A stretch of 64,000 bases of DNA from CAKRJP01 sp963589425 (GCA_963589425.1 CAVAKZ010000003.1:36354-100353), one strand, 5' to 3'. Positions 53,801 to 61,459 are shown, counted from the stretch's first letter. The notes: generated from the letters alone by a model not told the origin. Program-made: numbers and translations.

Positions 53801-54527
53801 GATTCCTTATGGATCTCGTATTAAGATTCAGGATGGGGTACGCTTAGAGGCCGGTGATGAACTGACAGAAGGTTCTGTAAATCCACATGATATTCTTAGA
53901 ATCAAAGGTCTTCGTGCAACCCAGGATTACCTTCTTAGAGAGGTTCAGAGAGTATACCGCCTCCAGGGTGTAGAAATCAACGATAAACATATCGAGGTAA
54001 TTGTTCGTCAGATGCTTAAGAAGATTCGCATTGAGGAAGCCGGAGATACCGGATTCCTTCCAGGAACAAATGTAGATATCTTAGAGTTTGAAGATAAAAA
54101 TGCAGAGCTAGTTGCAGAAGGTAAAGAGCCTGCAACCGGAGAGCAGATCGTACTCGGTATTACCAAGGCTTCTCTTGCAACCAATTCCTTCTTGTCAGCA
54201 GCTTCCTTCCAGGAGACCACAAAGGTTCTGACAGAAGCAGCAATTAAGGGTAAGATTGATCCGTTGGTAGGATTGAAAGAGAATGTTATTATCGGTAAGC
54301 AGATTCCTGCGGGTACCGGTATGAGAAGATACAGAGACGTTAAACTCAGCACAGAGTTTGAGGAGAGCGATGAACTTTCTTTTGATGAAGATGATTTTGA
54401 AGGAGAAGGATTTGACGCGGATGATTTTAACGGTGAAGAGCTATTCTTTGATGAGATGGAAGAAGCAGAGGATTCTGTAGAAGCAATCTCAGAGGAGACT
54501 TCCGAAGAGACCCTTGTTACAGAATAG
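50808..54527 (+). CDS. rpoC: RNA polymerase beta' subunit
   Basis: The 1239-residue beta' subunit begins with the first zinc motif (CHCGKYKKIRYKGVVCDKCG near 70), has the catalytic Mg-binding NADFDGDQM near residue 455, the bridge-helix region SAHGARKGMSDTALRTADSG and the second zinc site CRSHNGVCAKC near 890. The last 60 residues are strongly acidic (Asp/Glu runs), like the tail of RpoB. GGAAGGGG precedes ATG 50808. A strong terminator lies 60 bases after the stop. Confidence 0.98.
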   Translation: MPENNNETYQPITFDAIKIGLASPEKILEWSKGEVTKPETINYRTLKPERDGLFCEKIFGPSKDWECHCGKYKKIRYKGVVCDKCGVEVTKSSVRRERMGHIALAAPVSHIWYFKGIPSRMGLILDISPRILEKVLYFASYIVLDAGETDLMYKQVLSEAEYQEAYEKWGSGAFRVGMGAESIKELLEEIDLEAEYKELTEGLEGASGQKRARIVKRLEVVEAFRESGNKPEWMIMTNIPVIPPDLRPMVQLDGGRFATSDLNDLYRRIINRNNRLKRLLELGAPDIIVRNEKRMLQEAVDALIDNGRRGRPVTGPGNRALKSLSDMLKGKSGRFRQNLLGKRVDYSGRSVIVVGPELKIYQCGLPKEMAIELFKPFVMKELVQNGTAHNIKNAKKMVERLQPEVWDVLEEVIKEHPVMLNRAPTLHRLGIQAFEPILVEGKAIKLHPLVCTAFNADFDGDQMAVHLPLSVEAQAECRFMLLSPNNLLKPSDGGPVAVPSQDMVLGIYYLTQERPGSKGEGMAFKSLNEAILAYENKAVTLHSRVKVRVTKTLPSGEERTGVVESTVGRFLFNEIIPQDLGFVDREPEENKLLLEVDFLVGKKQLKQILEKVINTHGATATAEVLDSVKSIGYKYSTRAAMTVSVSDMTVPPEKPQIIAEAQETVDKITKNFKRGLITEEERYKEVVETWKASDDKLTKALLDGLDKYNNIFMMADSGARGSDKQIKQLAGMRGLMADTTGRTIELPIKSNFREGLDVLEYFMSAHGARKGMSDTALRTADSGYLTRRLVDVSQSQIIHDIDCCENAPEIPGMYVSAFMDGNEEIEGLQERITGRYLCEDIKDAEGNVLVKANHMVTPKRAELVMKKGVDENGEPLTKIKIRTVLTCRSHNGVCAKCYGANMATGESVQVGEAVGIIAAQSIGEPGTQLTMRTFHSGGVAGNDITQGLPRVEELLEARKPKGLAIITEFGGIANISDTKKKREIIVTNEETGESKAYLIPYGSRIKIQDGVRLEAGDELTEGSVNPHDILRIKGLRATQDYLLREVQRVYRLQGVEINDKHIEVIVRQMLKKIRIEEAGDTGFLPGTNVDILEFEDKNAELVAEGKEPATGEQIVLGITKASLATNSFLSAASFQETTKVLTEAAIKGKIDPLVGLKENVIIGKQIPAGTGMRRYRDVKLSTEFEESDELSFDEDDFEGEGFDADDFNGEELFFDEMEEAEDSVEAISEETSEETLVTE

Positions 54528-54588
54528 AAGAATTGTCAGAAAATTTTTAATCAATAAAATTCTGAAAACCACAAGAGATTAATGAAAG

Positions 54589-54624
54589 CAACCAAAGAGC
54601 AGAAACTCTTTGGTTGTTTTTTTT
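54589..54624 (+). terminator. Terminator of rpoBC
   Basis: CAACCAAAGAG (54589-54599) and CTCTTTGGTTG (54606-54616) form a perfect 11-base stem around CAGAAA, followed by eight T. Confidence 0.93.
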
Positions 54625-54657
54625 ACAATTGTTTATCATTTTGAAACAATACTGCTA

Positions 54658-54686
54658 TTGACAATCATTATCAACAAGACTATAAT
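54658..54686 (+). promoter_or_regulatory. Consensus promoter of the feo operon
   Basis: TTGACA (54658-54663) and TATAAT (54681-54686) are separated by exactly 17 bases, a perfect consensus pair. Confidence 0.9.
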
Positions 54687-54712
54687 AGCTTTGCAAATGA
54701 TAATTAATATCG
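54659..54712. promoter_or_regulatory. Two Fur boxes at the feo promoter
   Basis: TGACAATCATTATCA (54659-54673) matches the 7-1-7 Fur box TGATAATNATTATCA with one difference and overlaps the -35 element. TGATAATTAATATCG (54698-54712), just downstream of the -10, is a weaker match. A palindrome ATTGTTT-N9-AAACAAT lies upstream (54628-54650). Iron-dependent repression is the expected control. Confidence 0.8.
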
Positions 54713-54729
54713 TTTAAAGGAGGCGGATC

Positions 54730-54972
54730 ATGAGTCAAGAACAAGGGCTGGATTGCCTTATCCGAGAGTTAAGAGACAGCGGATATCGAATTACGCCGCA
54801 ACGAAGGATGTTGATTCGCATAATTCTGGAAAACGAATACTCTTCCTGCAAGGAGATCTATTTTGCAGCTAAGCAATTAGATGACAAGGTAGGCCTTGCC
54901 ACCGTTTATCGAACGGTACAGCTATTGGAAGACATGGAACTCATTCATAAGGAAATGGTAGTACACGTTTAA
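54730..54972 (+). CDS. Truncated Fur-family protein, DNA-binding domain only
   Basis: The 80-residue protein matches only the winged-helix half of Fur: GYRITPQRRMLIRIILEN, EIYFAAKQ and VGLATVYRTVQLLEDMELIHK. Normal Fur proteins have about 140-150 residues; the dimerisation and metal-binding domain is missing. The stop is 22 bases before feoA, so no remnant of the second half exists in any frame. AAAGGAGG before ATG 54730 and placement behind Fur boxes indicate that it is expressed. It may compete with full-length Fur or be a decayed gene. Confidence 0.85.
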   Translation: MSQEQGLDCLIRELRDSGYRITPQRRMLIRIILENEYSSCKEIYFAAKQLDDKVGLATVYRTVQLLEDMELIHKEMVVHV

Positions 54973-54994
54973 TTCATAAAAGGAGGTAAGGGTA

Positions 54995-55204
54995 ATGCCT
55001 ATTACAATGGTTAATGTTGGAGAAGTAAACAAGATTAAGAGAATTAGCGGCAGTGAAGAGGTGAAGCGTTTCCTGGCAAATTTGGGATTTGTAGTTGATG
55101 CAGAAGTAAGTGTTGTGTCATCTATAGGGGGCAATGTTATTGTCAATGTAAAAGATTCCAGAGTGGCAGTGAACGCAGACATGGCAAGACATATCTACGT
55201 CTAA
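54995..55204 (+). CDS. feoA: FeoA domain protein, first copy
   Basis: The 69-residue SH3-like protein of the FeoA family reads VNVGEVNKIKRISGSEEVKRFLANLGFV and ends VAVNADMARHIYV. FeoA proteins assist the ferrous iron channel FeoB on the cytoplasmic side. AAGGAGGTAAGG precedes the ATG. A second, dissimilar FeoA gene follows, so two FeoA proteins are made for one FeoB. Confidence 0.88.
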   Translation: MPITMVNVGEVNKIKRISGSEEVKRFLANLGFVVDAEVSVVSSIGGNVIVNVKDSRVAVNADMARHIYV

Positions 55205-55258
55205 GCTACGTTGATATACATGTAACATGCATGAGTGATTAAAGAAAGGAGAATGGTT

Positions 55259-55477
55259 ATGACTTTAGGAGACGCAAAAGTAGGCAGTACTGTAGTTGTA
55301 ACAAAAATTGAGGGAGACGGTGCTTACAAACGTCGTATCATGGACATGGGCATCACAAAGGGAAGCGAACTTTATATCAGAAAAGTAGCGCCTTTGGGAG
55401 ATCCTGTTGAAATTACAGTTCGTGGATATGAGCTTTCTGTACGTAAGGCAGATGCTGCTTGTGTTCAGGTAAAATAA
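55259..55477 (+). CDS. feoA: FeoA domain protein, second copy
   Basis: The 72-residue protein is a standard FeoA: MTLGDAKVGSTVVVTKIEG, RRIMDMGITKGSELYI and APLGDPVEITVRGYELSVRK. ATG 55259 is seven bases after AAGGAG; the ATG at 55253 is too close. It precedes feoB by 54 bases and is closer to typical FeoA than the first copy. Confidence 0.9.
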   Translation: MTLGDAKVGSTVVVTKIEGDGAYKRRIMDMGITKGSELYIRKVAPLGDPVEITVRGYELSVRKADAACVQVK

Positions 55478-55531
55478 TTTCATTTTACATAACCAGTTCA
55501 CGTGATAGACAATTGAAGGAGGAAGCGAGAA

Positions 55532-57712
55532 ATGGCAATTACAATTGCACTTGCCGGAAACCCGAACTGTGGTAAGACTACCATGTTCAACGCACTTACA
55601 GGTGCCAACCAGTATGTTGGTAACTGGCCTGGGGTTACGGTAGAGAAGAAAGAGGGAAAAATTAAGAGCAAGAAATACAAGGCAGAGGATGTTAAGGTTA
55701 CCGACCTTCCGGGTATTTACTCTTTATCTCCATACACTTTGGAGGAAGTGGTCAGCCGTGACTATATTTTGAATGAGAATCCAGATGTAATCGTGGATCT
55801 TGTAGATGCAACAAATATTGAGCGTAACCTGTATTTGACAACTCAGTTGATCGAGACGGGAGTTCCTGTAGTGATCGCTCTTAATATGTCAGATTTGTTG
55901 GAGAAGAGGGGTATAAAGATTGATGTTGAACGTCTTTCTATGCTTCTTGGCTGCCCAATTATTAAGACTTCTGCCTTAAAACAGGAAGGCCTTGAGGACT
56001 TAATTGACAAAGCAATCAGCGTTGCAAAACAGTCTGATATCAAACTTCCCGGTGAGATTTTTGAAAAAGACCTGGAGTCAGCAGTGGCAACTGTTAAGGA
56101 TATTCTTCCTGAAGCTATCACAGCTGACAAGAAGAGATGGTATGCAGTTAAGCTTTTAGAGAACGACGCTAAGGTTATTGAGAGTCTGAATCTTAAGGCA
56201 GATGCAACTAAGATTGTAGATGAACAGAGAAAAGTTATCGAGACAAAAGAAGACGATGACATGGAAAGTATCGTAACAGACCAGCGTTACAGATACATTC
56301 AGAAGATTGTTGGAACAGCAGTTCAAAAGTCAGCAGATAAGCTTACTGTTTCTGACAAAATCGATAGAATCGTTACCAACCGTATCTTAGGTATTCCGAT
56401 TTTCATCGCTGTTATGTGGCTTGTATATTACATTTCCGTAACAACAATCGGTACCTTGGTAACAGATTGGACTAATGATACTTTTGTAGGAGCAATTCAG
56501 ACAGTTGTAGGAGACTTCCTTACAAATGTTGGAGCCAGCGATCTCATCAATGGCCTGGTAGTAGACGGTATTATCGGCGGACTTGGAGCTGTCCTTGGTT
56601 TCGTGCCTCAGATGGCAATCTTGTTCTTATTCCTTTCAATTCTTGAGGATTGTGGATATATGGTACGTATCGCATTCGTTATGGACCGTGTATTTAGACA
56701 CTTTGGATTATCAGGAAAGAGCTTTATCCCGCTTTTGATTTCTTCCGGATGCGGTATCCCGGGAATCATGGCATCTAAGACTATTGAACAGGACAACGAC
56801 AGACGTCTTACAATTATGACAGCTACATTTATCCCTTGTGGAGCAAAACTTCCGGTTATTGCTATGATGGGTGGAGTGATTGCCGGTGAAGTAGCAGGAT
56901 ATCAGGAAAGCTCATTTATCGCTCCTCTTATGTACTTCGTTGGTATCGTGGCAGTATTAGTATCAGCAATCATCCTGAAGAAGACAAAACCATTCTCAGG
57001 AAAGCCGGCTCCTTTCGTTATGGAGTTGCCTCAGTATCACATTCCACAGGCAAAGACAGTTCTTCTTCATGTTTGGGAGAGATTAAAAGGCTTTATTATC
57101 AAGGCTGGTACCATCCTCTTCCTTGCATGCGTAGTTATGTGGTTCCTTGGAGGATTCGGATTTGTTGACGGAAGCTTTGGAATGGTAGAAGACAGTGCAG
57201 ACAGTTTGATGGCATTACTTGGAGGCATTATTGCACCGATCTTTATTCCCCTTGGATTTGGCTCATGGCAGCCGGTTGCAGCATCAATTTCAGGATTTAC
57301 TGCAAAGGAAGCAATCGTATCCACCATGGGTGTACTTGCAAATGTATCCGGAGATACAGAGGATGCAGTTAATGTAGCACAGGGAGTTGCAAGTTGGTTC
57401 CCATCAACAATGGCAGCATTCAGCTTCCTGATGTTCAACCTTCTTGATTCTCCTTGTCTTGCAGCTATCGCTACAATGGCAAAGGAAATGCAGTCAAGAA
57501 AATGGTTCTGGTTTGCAATTTTATTCCAGAATATCTTCGCATATGTAGTATGCTTGATTGTATATCAGATTGGATCTCTTTTAACAGGCGGAGCCTTTGG
57601 ACTTGGATCAATCGTTGCTATTATCCTTTTAGCAGCCTTGTTATTCATGCTCTTTAGACCAGACCCATACAAGGATCAGAAGGTATATTCTAAGCGTTCG
57701 GTTAATGCGTAA
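55532..57712 (+). CDS. feoB: Ferrous iron transporter FeoB
   Basis: The 726-residue protein has an N-terminal G domain (G1 GNPNCGKTT at 9-17, switch NWPGVTVEKKEG, G3 DLPG, G4 NMSD), a helical GDI-like domain (about 165-275) and a membrane part with the Gate motifs (SSGCGIPGIMASKTI at about 405, IPCGAKLPVIAMMGG). It imports Fe(II) driven or gated by GTP hydrolysis. GAAGGAGGAAG precedes the ATG. A hairpin at 57738 follows. Confidence 0.97.
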   Translation: MAITIALAGNPNCGKTTMFNALTGANQYVGNWPGVTVEKKEGKIKSKKYKAEDVKVTDLPGIYSLSPYTLEEVVSRDYILNENPDVIVDLVDATNIERNLYLTTQLIETGVPVVIALNMSDLLEKRGIKIDVERLSMLLGCPIIKTSALKQEGLEDLIDKAISVAKQSDIKLPGEIFEKDLESAVATVKDILPEAITADKKRWYAVKLLENDAKVIESLNLKADATKIVDEQRKVIETKEDDDMESIVTDQRYRYIQKIVGTAVQKSADKLTVSDKIDRIVTNRILGIPIFIAVMWLVYYISVTTIGTLVTDWTNDTFVGAIQTVVGDFLTNVGASDLINGLVVDGIIGGLGAVLGFVPQMAILFLFLSILEDCGYMVRIAFVMDRVFRHFGLSGKSFIPLLISSGCGIPGIMASKTIEQDNDRRLTIMTATFIPCGAKLPVIAMMGGVIAGEVAGYQESSFIAPLMYFVGIVAVLVSAIILKKTKPFSGKPAPFVMELPQYHIPQAKTVLLHVWERLKGFIIKAGTILFLACVVMWFLGGFGFVDGSFGMVEDSADSLMALLGGIIAPIFIPLGFGSWQPVAASISGFTAKEAIVSTMGVLANVSGDTEDAVNVAQGVASWFPSTMAAFSFLMFNLLDSPCLAAIATMAKEMQSRKWFWFAILFQNIFAYVVCLIVYQIGSLLTGGAFGLGSIVAIILLAALLFMLFRPDPYKDQKVYSKRSVNA

Positions 57713-57737
57713 TTAAACAGTTAAAGAATCATTTGCA

Positions 57738-57775
57738 AAAGGCCGGATGTAGAAATTACATCCGACCTTTGCATT
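57738..57775 (+). terminator. Terminator-like hairpin after feoB
   Basis: AAAGGCCGGATGTA (57738-57751) pairs with TACATCCGACCTTT (57757-57770) with one mismatch. It may reduce but need not stop transcription into the small genes that follow. Confidence 0.7.
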
Positions 57776-57797
57776 TTGTGAAAGATTGGTGAGGATA

Positions 57798-57977
57798 ATG
57801 ATAGCAAATGTAATTATCATAGTTTTGATTGCATCGTATTGTATTTATTTGATTCGGAAAATGATTAAAAACTGGAAGGAAGGCAAGAGCCCGGCTTGCG
57901 CAGGATGCAGCGGAGGCTGCGGTGGAAGCTGTAGTGGATGCAGTTCGAAAAAACCACCCAAAAAGAAGCAGCTATAA
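57798..57977 (+). CDS. FeoB-associated Cys-rich membrane protein
   Basis: The 59-residue protein has one membrane helix (MIANVIIIVLIASYCIYLI), a basic stretch and a cysteine cluster CAGCSGGCGGSCSGCSS before a Lys-rich end. This matches the small FeoB-associated Cys-rich membrane proteins that follow feoB in many Firmicutes; their exact role is unknown, probably metal handling at the inner face. Starts at TTG 57786 or GTG 57789 are possible, but the ATG gives the family form. It lies 85 bases after feoB. Confidence 0.82.
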   Translation: MIANVIIIVLIASYCIYLIRKMIKNWKEGKSPACAGCSGGCGGSCSGCSSKKPPKKKQL

Positions 57978-58011
57978 AGAAAGGCATATCATATAGAAAG
58001 GCAGAGACAAT

Positions 58012-58149
58012 ATGGGTAACTCAACCACTTCAATGTTCTATGCATTTGGCTTGTTCCTGGTACTTTATATTGTAGGAGCATCCATTTATCAGCTCTATCT
58101 TTGGATCAAAGCCTGGAAAGACAAAAGAAAAGATAAGATAGACCAATAA
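58012..58149 (+). CDS. 45-residue single-helix membrane protein
   Basis: ATG 58012 opens 45 codons to TAA at 58147: a polar start MGNSTTSMFY, one helix (AFGLFLVLYIVGASIYQLYLW) and a very basic tail ending KDKRKDKIDQ. There is a purine-rich stretch (GAAAGG) about ten bases upstream. I do not recognise it. Position between the Cys-rich protein and the HMA protein suggests that it belongs to the same iron/metal gene set. Confidence 0.6.
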   Translation: MGNSTTSMFYAFGLFLVLYIVGASIYQLYLWIKAWKDKRKDKIDQ

Positions 58150-58216
58150 GAAAAAAAGCATTTATTAAAATACTAATTAGAAGGTAGCAATAAGAAAGTA
58201 TAAAGAGAAAAATACT

Positions 58217-58582
58217 ATGGTAGATATCATTATTATATTGATTGTAATTGTATTGATGGTTCTTGCTGGAAAAAGTGCTGTCAAACATTTTAAGGGAGAG
58301 GGAGCTTGCTGCGGCGGTGGCTCAGGAAGCAGTCCTAAGAAGGCTAAAGCCAAATTTCTAGATGGCCCTGTAATAGGAAGAAAGACCATCAAGATTTCAG
58401 GAATGACTTGTGAACATTGTGCCGCAAAGGTGACCGAAGCCTTGAACACTTTGGATGGAGTAGTTGCCAATGTGAATTTGAAGGAAAAATGCGCGGAAGT
58501 ATCCTACGACCGTGAGATTAATACCGCAGATTTGAAACAGGCAGTGAAAAACGCAGGCTACGAGGTTTTGGGAATATCTTAG
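58217..58582 (+). CDS. Membrane-anchored heavy-metal-associated (HMA) domain protein
   Basis: The 121-residue protein has one membrane helix (residues 3-18), a short Cys pair (GACCGGG), a Lys-rich linker and an HMA domain (about 55-121) with the metal-binding GMTCEHCAAKV. HMA domains carry Cu(I) or similar soft metals. An anchored single-domain form behind feoB is unusual and may pass metal to a membrane partner. The ribosome binding site is weak (AAAGAG). Metal identity is not determined. Confidence 0.82.
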   Translation: MVDIIIILIVIVLMVLAGKSAVKHFKGEGACCGGGSGSSPKKAKAKFLDGPVIGRKTIKISGMTCEHCAAKVTEALNTLDGVVANVNLKEKCAEVSYDREINTADLKQAVKNAGYEVLGIS

Positions 58583-58599
58583 AAATATTCTATAAAAAG

Positions 58600-58669
58600 A
58601 AAATCCGTCAAAAATTATAGGTGAAGTGCAAAATAAAAAAGCAATATACTTATAATTTTGGCGGATTTT
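58600..58669. other. Long imperfect hairpin between the HMA and second Cys-rich gene
   Basis: Positions 58600-58619 (AAAATCCGTCAAAAATTATA) and 58651-58669 form an almost continuous stem of about 19 pairs with one G-U pair and one extra A, around a 31-base loop. It may terminate or process the transcript. Confidence 0.6.
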
Positions 58670-58715
58670 GTTGTATACTAGGAAAACAGGGAGAAATTTA
58701 TAGGAGGTGAACATA

Positions 58716-58886
58716 GTGAAATTATTAATCCTAGGTGTAGTGATCCTTTTAGCATTGGTAGCTTATTTTTCTTTAAAAAGTTTAGGACAGGGAAACGGAG
58801 AAGAAGCCTCAAAATCTCAAGGCTGCGGATGCAATTGCGCTACTTGTTCCGAGGGCTGCGGCAGTGCAAAAAAACAAAAATCCTAA
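58716..58886 (+). CDS. Second small Cys-rich membrane protein
   Basis: GTG 58716, eight bases behind a strong TAGGAGGTG, opens 56 codons to TAA at 58884. The protein has one membrane helix (KLLILGVVILLALVAYF), a short polar spacer and a cysteine cluster GCGCNCATCSEGCG before a Lys-rich end. It resembles the Cys-rich protein encoded at 57798 in layout, not closely in sequence. The good ribosome binding site supports a real gene; function unknown, probably metal handling. Confidence 0.72.
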   Translation: MKLLILGVVILLALVAYFSLKSLGQGNGEEASKSQGCGCNCATCSEGCGSAKKQKS

Positions 58887-58923
58887 TAAGGTGAGAATAT
58901 TACAGCTTTGTTTTTTACATTCG

Positions 58924-58952
58924 TTGACTTTGGAAAAACACTGGCCTATAAT
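58924..58952 (+). promoter_or_regulatory. Promoter of the second M24 peptidase gene
   Basis: TTGACT (58924-58929) and TATAAT (58947-58952) are separated by 17 bases, about 85 bases before the gene. Confidence 0.8.
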
Positions 58953-59035
58953 TTGACATAGATTAAGGGACATTTTGTTCGTGAAAATGCGAACTGGGGT
59001 AAAAGGTGTCCTAGAAAGAAAGGCTGGGAAATAAT

Positions 59036-60121
59036 ATGGATCAAAACAAAGTATCAAGAGTATTAAAGTCAATGGAGGAGCATGAGATTCCACAGATGAT
59101 CATTTCGGATCCTGTGGCAATCTTCTATCTGACAGGAAAATGGATCATTCCAGGAGAGCGATTACTTGCTTTGTATCTAAATGTGAATGGAAATCATAAG
59201 CTGGTAATTAACGAGCTCTTCCCCCAGGAGAAAGATTTGGGAGTAGAACTTGTTTGGTATAATGACGTTCAGGACGGAGTAGAAATCCTTAGCAAATTTG
59301 TTGAGAAAGACAAGGTTATGGGAATCGATAAGACATGGCCTGCAAGATTCTTGATCCGTCTTCAGGAATTAGGCGGAGGAAGCAAATTTGTCAATGCTTC
59401 ACCTATTGTTGACTACATTCGTATGGTGAAGGATGAGGGAGAGCAGGAGCTGATGCGAAAATCTTCTCTTATCAATGATCAGGTCATGGAAGAATTAATT
59501 CCTTACGTTGCTAAGGGATATACAGAAAAAGAATTAAATCAGATTTGTCGCGATATCTATAAGAAGCATGGCTGTGAAGATGTATCCTTTGATCCTATTA
59601 CCGCCTATGCAAAGGGGGCCGCAGATCCTCATCATGTGACTGATGATTCTAAGGGAAAAAGAGGAGACTGCGTAATCCTTGATATTGGAGGATTTAAAGA
59701 TAACTATGCCTCTGATATGACAAGAACTGTATTTATCGGTGAAGTATCTGATAGAGCCAAAGAAATTTATAATATTGTATTAGAAGCAAATCTTAGAGGA
59801 ATCGCAGCTGCTAAGCCGGGCAACAGAATGTGTGATGTAGATTTGGCCGCAAGAAACTATATCGAAGAGAAGGGATATGGAAAATATTTCACCCATCGTA
59901 CAGGACACTCTATTGGTCTTGAAGATCATGAGTTTGGTGATGTGTCATCTGTTAATGAGGACATTATCCAGGTAGGACAGTGCTTCTCTGTAGAGCCGGG
60001 AATTTATCTTCCGGAAGAAGGACTGGGAGTTCGTATTGAAGATTTGGTTATTATCACGGAAGATGGATGTGAAGTCTTGAATCATTTTACAAAAGATATC
60101 ATCGTAGTTCCGGAGGAATAA
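59036..60121 (+). CDS. M24-family Xaa-Pro aminopeptidase-like protein, second copy
   Basis: The 361-residue protein has the same two-domain M24 layout as the gene at 14122-15198. Metal ligands are in LDIGGFKDNYASDMTRT (two Asp), HRTGHSIGLEDHEFG (His), FSVEPGIYL (Glu) and VRIEDLVII (Glu). Shared runs such as GIDKTWPARFLI show that the two are paralogues, while the substrate-domain regions differ. It has its own promoter and lies before the terminator-promoter structure of the str operon. Confidence 0.9.
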   Translation: MDQNKVSRVLKSMEEHEIPQMIISDPVAIFYLTGKWIIPGERLLALYLNVNGNHKLVINELFPQEKDLGVELVWYNDVQDGVEILSKFVEKDKVMGIDKTWPARFLIRLQELGGGSKFVNASPIVDYIRMVKDEGEQELMRKSSLINDQVMEELIPYVAKGYTEKELNQICRDIYKKHGCEDVSFDPITAYAKGAADPHHVTDDSKGKRGDCVILDIGGFKDNYASDMTRTVFIGEVSDRAKEIYNIVLEANLRGIAAAKPGNRMCDVDLAARNYIEEKGYGKYFTHRTGHSIGLEDHEFGDVSSVNEDIIQVGQCFSVEPGIYLPEEGLGVRIEDLVIITEDGCEVLNHFTKDIIVVPEE

Positions 60122-60233
60122 AATCACAATAAAGGAATAATAAAAGAATAATAATAGAATAATATAAAGAACAAAATCATAACAAAAGAATAAAAGCAGC
60201 GGTTTTTTATGGAGGCTGTTGCGAAAAAAATCC

Positions 60234-60307
60234 AAGAGAATGCCTTGACAAGGAGATAAATAAGTAATACTATTATCTAGCGTGCTGTAAAAAGGCATTC
60301 TCTTTTT
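60234..60307 (+). terminator. Terminator whose loop contains the rpsL promoter
   Basis: AAGAGAATGCCTT (60234-60246) is the exact complement of AAGGCATTCTCTT (60292-60304), followed by TTTG. The 45-base loop holds the promoter of the str operon. Confidence 0.75.
60245..60273 (+). promoter_or_regulatory. Promoter of the str operon
   Basis: TTGACA (60245-60250) and TACTAT (60268-60273) are separated by 17 bases. The -35 shares two bases with the left arm of the terminator stem. Confidence 0.75.
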
Positions 60308-60378
60308 GTGTGCTCATTTTACAACGCAATGTCAAAGAATGACAAGCAACTTATTACTATCATAGGAGGTGAAACGAA

Positions 60379-60798
60379 ATGCCAACATTTAATCAGTTAG
60401 TAAAGAAAGGTCGTCAGACATCTGTAAAGAAGTCTACAGCACCAGCACTTCAGAAGGGATTCAACTCATTGAAGAAGAAGTCTACCAATGTATCTGCACC
60501 ACAGAAGAGAGGTGTATGTACAGCAGTTAAGACAGCTACCCCTAAGAAGCCTAACTCAGCGCTTAGAAAGATCGCCAGAGTACGTCTTTCTAACGGAATT
60601 GAAGTTACAAGCTATATCCCAGGAGAAGGACACAACCTTCAGGAGCATAGTGTTGTACTGATCCGTGGTGGTCGTGTTAAGGACTTGCCAGGTACCAGAT
60701 ACCATATCGTTCGTGGAACACTTGATACAGCAGGTGTTGCAAAGAGACGTCAGGCTCGTTCTAAGTACGGCGCTAAGAGACCAAAAGACGCAAAATAA
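60379..60798 (+). CDS. rpsL: 30S ribosomal protein S12
   Basis: The 139-residue S12 protein lies at the decoding centre. TPKKPNSALRKIARVRL and RGGRVKDLPGTRYH keep the two lysines whose change gives streptomycin resistance. AGGAGGTG precedes the ATG. It heads the conserved order rpsL-rpsG-fusA-tuf. Confidence 0.98.
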   Translation: MPTFNQLVKKGRQTSVKKSTAPALQKGFNSLKKKSTNVSAPQKRGVCTAVKTATPKKPNSALRKIARVRLSNGIEVTSYIPGEGHNLQEHSVVLIRGGRVKDLPGTRYHIVRGTLDTAGVAKRRQARSKYGAKRPKDAK

Positions 60799-60971
60799 GA
60801 TAAGTACTACTATTAAGAACTGTTATTCACGAACAGAACTATGATGTAGTAAGTTGCAAGGTATATATTATGTATGCCCGGGCAATACACTGTATCATCA
60901 GAAAGACACATGTGAGTACCTATGAATTAATCTGTACAAAAAAGTACAAATATATTAAGGAGGGAAGAACC

Positions 60972-61442
60972 GTGCCACGTAAAGGACATACTCAAAAAAG
61001 AGACGTATTAGCGGATCCATTATACAACAATAAAGTGGTTACTAAGCTTATCAACAACATTATGCTTGATGGTAAGAAAGGTGTAGCACAGAAGATCGTA
61101 TATGGCGCATTTGAACAGGTTGCAGAGAAGACCGAAAAGCCAGCACTTGAAGTTTTTGAGGAGGCTATGAACAACATCATGCCAGTACTTGAGGTTAAGG
61201 CAAGACGTATCGGTGGAGCAACATACCAGGTGCCGATCGAGGTTAGACCAGACAGAAGACAGGCTCTTGGACTTCGTTGGCTTACAACATTTTCTCGTGC
61301 AAGAGGCGAGAAGACCATGAAGGAAAGATTGGCCAACGAGATTATGGATGCAGCAAACAACACCGGTGCATCTGTTAAGAGAAAAGAAGATATGCATAAG
61401 ATGGCTGAGGCAAATAAGGCATTTGCTCACTATCGTTTCTAA
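60972..61442 (+). CDS. rpsG: 30S ribosomal protein S7
   Basis: The 156-residue S7 protein starts at GTG 60972 (PRKGHTQKRDVLADPLYN), seven or so bases after AAGGAGGG; the frame is open 34 codons upstream but that part is not ribosomal. S7 nucleates the 30S head by binding the 3' domain of 16S rRNA. The gap after rpsL is 173 bases, longer than usual for this operon, and carries the palindrome TGCCCGGGCA. Confidence 0.97.
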   Translation: MPRKGHTQKRDVLADPLYNNKVVTKLINNIMLDGKKGVAQKIVYGAFEQVAEKTEKPALEVFEEAMNNIMPVLEVKARRIGGATYQVPIEVRPDRRQALGLRWLTTFSRARGEKTMKERLANEIMDAANNTGASVKRKEDMHKMAEANKAFAHYRF

Positions 61443-61459
61443 TTTATTAGGAGGCAATA

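Noticed and set aside
60870..60971. 34-codon N-terminal extension of S7
   Set aside because: S7 is normally 156 residues, beginning at the GTG at 60972 behind AAGGAGGG; the extension is spacer sequence.
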